Positions 60,201 through 61,502 of a DNA stretch of 61,502 bases are shown here, piece after piece. A program made the position numbers and the translations under genes. The stretch comes from Candidatus Limimorpha caballi. GTDB taxonomy: Bacteria; Bacteroidota; Bacteroidia; Bacteroidales; F082. How positions within the stretch are numbered: position 1 is the first letter of the stretch; each line of letters begins with the position of its first letter. The stretch is from contig JAGHUX010000041.1 in assembly GCA_018064605.1 (NCBI GenBank), forward strand, positions 1-61,502, written 5' to 3'. Below the pieces are notes generated by a model that ran no database searches, was not told where the DNA came from, and worked only from the letters and a program-made list of their open reading frames with translations.

Positions 60201-61342
60201 ACGACCAGGCCAGAAGCTGGTACACCATCAGCTCGCCGCTCGCAGCAAGTGTCAATGTCACAGATGTCTCCAACCTCATCCCGGATAAGGATGTCAGCAA
60301 CACCAGTTACGACCTTTACTACCTCAACGAAAAGGATGGCGTATGGGTGAACGCAAGACCTGAGACTGGTCAGAGCTCCAGTTTCACCAAAATCGACAAA
60401 GGCGTCGGCTACATCTACTCGAATGCCGCCACGACAGACATCGCTTTCAAAGGCGAAGTCAATGTGGCGGACGTCGATGTCAAACTGTCTTTGACAGCCG
60501 ACAAAGGCAAAGACTACAACCTCATCGGCAACCCGTTCATGCAGAATATCACTCTGGAGAATATCGAAAAATATAAAGAAATCATGTCGGACGGTTTCTT
60601 CGTCCTTACCAACCAAGACACATGGGGAACAGAGCCTTCATTTGGAACCATCGCCCCACTTCAGGGCTTCCTCGTGCAGGCCAAGACAGCCGGCAACGTG
60701 ACAATCAGCAAGAATGTTTCAAGCAAGGGCGAACGCTCGAATGAACAGAACACCAACATCGAGATGATTGTCTCCAACGCCAGCTTTAAAGACAACGCCT
60801 ACGCGATGTTCGGCGAAGGCACCGGCCTCAACAAGGTCAGCCACCGCAACGCACAAGCCCCGATGCTCTACGTCCCGCAGGACGGCGAGAACTTCGCAAT
60901 AGCGTTCATGGACGAAAGCACGACCATCTTCCCGGTCAGCTTCAAGGCCATGACGACAGGCAGCTACAGCATCAGCCTCAAGCCGACAGACGACGTCAGC
61001 ACGCTCGTGCTCGTCGATAACATGACAGGCACCGAGACCAACATGCTGCTCGAAGACAGCTACACGTTCATCGGCTCACCCGCCGACAACGAGAACCGCT
61101 TCACCGTGAAACTCAAGATCAGCAACAGCCAGGACAAAGACGAACACTTCGCGTACCAGAACGGCAGCGAGCTCGTAATCAACGGCGAAGGCACGCTCCA
61201 GATATTCGACGTGCTCGGAAGAGTGGTCATCAGCGAAGAGGTGCACGGCCAGACGGTGAACGTCGGCGGCCTCAACACCGGCGCGTACATCGTCAGACTG
61301 ACAGGCGAGAGCGTCAAGACCCAGAAGATAGTTGTCAGATAG
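57227..61342 (+). CDS. Large modular T9SS-sorted surface protein with mosaic composition
   Basis: A 1371-residue exported protein. The signal peptide ends near KAWGQ. Modules seen: a beta-sandwich ending AWIKSITVNYAG (about 28-168); a choice-of-anchor D / DUF1573-like module (176-265, TPTSIDLGNVNINEEAEATFTV); a module with LVEGDYVIYYGGKAMKN ... LRNNGTNGWACYASA (270-420); an Fn3-like module (about 605-690); a bacterial-repeat-like stretch (KVFMGWSATTIDG); a second beta-sandwich ending GYSSKITVAVAG (about 780-910); and a large C-terminal part with SWYTISSPLAASV and NLIGNPFMQNITL, closing in a type A sorting domain (VLGRVVISEE ... NTGAYIVRLTGESVKTQKIVVR). DNA from about 58031 to 60000 is visibly AT-richer than the final 1300 bases. 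Confidence 0.88.
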   Translation: MTRKFTFTILAMLFAILGPGAKAWGQTRESYTITFKVGNGDGTSASTSTACSTIVSDGSNYLSGNLATATTVYYNGDWGLKLGSSKNAGTIKMNLSSDGQVTPTSIVVNAKLYNPSKATTLKVNGSATQNLAADFADYTFNITSEITYLELVTSKYAWIKSITVNYAGTTPTVAATPTSIDLGNVNINEEAEATFTVHQANLTNDISLSADNGNLDITNIVAGANDTEVTYTFIPTASGEISDVITISCDDLEEDITINVTGTAVDPSQVDTYELFTGDLVEGDYVIYYGGKAMKNTVTSSRLDYSEVSPVNNAIANPDAVIVWHIAQSGDYWTIYSEDINKYAAGTTRKNQATLIDNITDYAKWTVSTSNGKYEFVNLGRANGTSDPGNKYLRNNGTNGWACYASATGGALTLYKKVLPPTNEAVTFADPEGGSLVIKDDGNPITTGATIQNGTVLDVEFGMTPAEAYKDVAIKVTKTDGGDDVTSTVYDATEKQITMPRYAITVAVTFTKLYKISLVIAGEGTGSATMNGVTTDIYVDDETQINLVANAVAPNEFTKWSATDKILINDESAAETYASASGDGTITATFGISELLPLGTPTLSDPTNITYSGVTLNWQELANAVAYNVELLLNDETVASDVIYETSWTPEVTLQANTTYTYTVQGVGDGITYAEDNNPKAQSTVTTADYPAVVLTLSENGIARNILGKLKTPIDLPTTSTQTCDDKVFMGWSATTIDGVTDAEPSLLGETYTFTNPEQPTATIYAVYAKETPGESSNWEITSIDKTGTGTGYAAYNGSHTTDNISYTTSQIMMGTGGNDNKMQFKKNEGMMYNTTPFGDDILFITIADITSNISVYEGSTEITTTPTSGAITLTNGKYTFSKGKKYFHIKMGSATGYSSKITVAVAGAPTYSNYCTTTPIVISGNIAWNNDVTINGNTVTIESDAVLTVNGALTNTNAAKLIIEDGGQLIVNNKGVQATMKKHIKNTPSRDDQARSWYTISSPLAASVNVTDVSNLIPDKDVSNTSYDLYYLNEKDGVWVNARPETGQSSSFTKIDKGVGYIYSNAATTDIAFKGEVNVADVDVKLSLTADKGKDYNLIGNPFMQNITLENIEKYKEIMSDGFFVLTNQDTWGTEPSFGTIAPLQGFLVQAKTAGNVTISKNVSSKGERSNEQNTNIEMIVSNASFKDNAYAMFGEGTGLNKVSHRNAQAPMLYVPQDGENFAIAFMDESTTIFPVSFKAMTTGSYSISLKPTDDVSTLVLVDNMTGTETNMLLEDSYTFIGSPADNENRFTVKLKISNSQDKDEHFAYQNGSELVINGEGTLQIFDVLGRVVISEEVHGQTVNVGGLNTGAYIVRLTGESVKTQKIVVR

Positions 61343-61365
61343 TTTAACCGTAAAAATTGAAAAAG

Positions 61366-61502
61366 ATGAAAAAGATATTATTCACGATAGCGATGACATT
61401 GGTCCTCACGACTGGCGCGACGGCGCAGAACGACGGATTCTTATTCAACGATTGGAGCGATTTCGACAACAGGGATAGAAATGACTTGGAACTTCCGACT
61501 CT
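61366..61502 (+). CDS. Start of a small secreted protein (partial, runs off the right edge)
   Basis: ATG 61366 lies 23 nt after the preceding stop, with GAAAAAG just upstream. It begins MKKILFTIAMTLVLTTGATAQ, a clear signal peptide, then NDGFLFNDWSDFDNRDRNDLELPT to the window end. From its position behind a large T9SS gene it resembles short exported proteins often found there, but too little is visible to assign a family. Confidence 0.8.
   Translation, partial: MKKILFTIAMTLVLTTGATAQNDGFLFNDWSDFDNRDRNDLELPT

Overview
The window looks like chromosomal DNA of a member of the Bacteroidales (Bacteroidota), probably an anaerobe or host-associated species. Four lines of evidence support this. (1) Bacteroidota-type promoter -7 boxes (TAnnTTTG) precede many genes. 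(2) Several secreted proteins end in type IX secretion (T9SS) C-terminal sorting domains. (3) Families largely confined to the phylum are present: DUF4270, DUF4292, DUF4175, the IPExxxVDY family and a short glycogen-synthase-like protein. (4) A B12-dependent ribonucleotide reductase, a reverse rubrerythrin and a PerR-like regulator fit anaerobic or microaerobic life. No rRNA, tRNA, insertion sequence, prophage or CRISPR array was seen.

Layout. 1-5545: a giant modular secreted adhesin-like protein running off the left edge. 5777-14268: glutamine synthetase, two T9SS-sorted cleaved-adhesin proteins, class II ribonucleotide reductase and a metallo-beta-lactamase-fold hydrolase. 14458-19378: two small proteins of unknown function, a fused MmeI-like restriction-methylation enzyme and an LD-carboxypeptidase whose reading frame carries nine heptamer repeats. 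19395-29534: housekeeping genes (yraN, polA, the acpP-fabF-rnc-IPExxxVDY operon, pheS, cyclophilin, DUF4270, short glycogen synthase). 29620-34806: a six-gene minus-strand operon encoding an OprP-like porin, a YeiH-family exporter, a small membrane protein and a nitrate/sulfonate-type ABC importer, preceded by three operator-like palindromes. 35048-38726: a TonB receptor coupled to a TM1266-type regulator, then perR divergent from rubrerythrin with a PerR-like box between them. 38827-40886: a prolyl-tRNA-editing-type deacylase and gltX. 41070-54344: a long plus-strand series (DUF4175, ybeY, mnmG, methyltransferase, flippase, dut, TPR protein, DUF4292, EnvC-like, small lipoprotein) with comF convergent at its end. 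54554-61502: DUF3109, two more T9SS cargo proteins and the start of another small secreted protein.

The most notable non-genic signal is a set of short tandem repeats. Three arrays with unrelated sequences share an exact 7-nt period (15051-15092, 18956-19018, 53412-53489), and one of them lies inside a coding sequence. A separate 23-bp repeat family occurs at two places 13 kb apart, and other spacers hold 35-bp and 17-bp period repeats. parS-like palindromes flank mnmG. The best candidate for an undescribed functional unit is the porin-YeiH-ABC operon with its palindromic operators. It looks like a dedicated small-anion (perhaps organosulfur) uptake and export system, but its substrate cannot be read from sequence alone.

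Start sites were re-chosen where the longest open frame began at TTG or GTG, or upstream of an obvious signal peptide or Shine-Dalgarno sequence.
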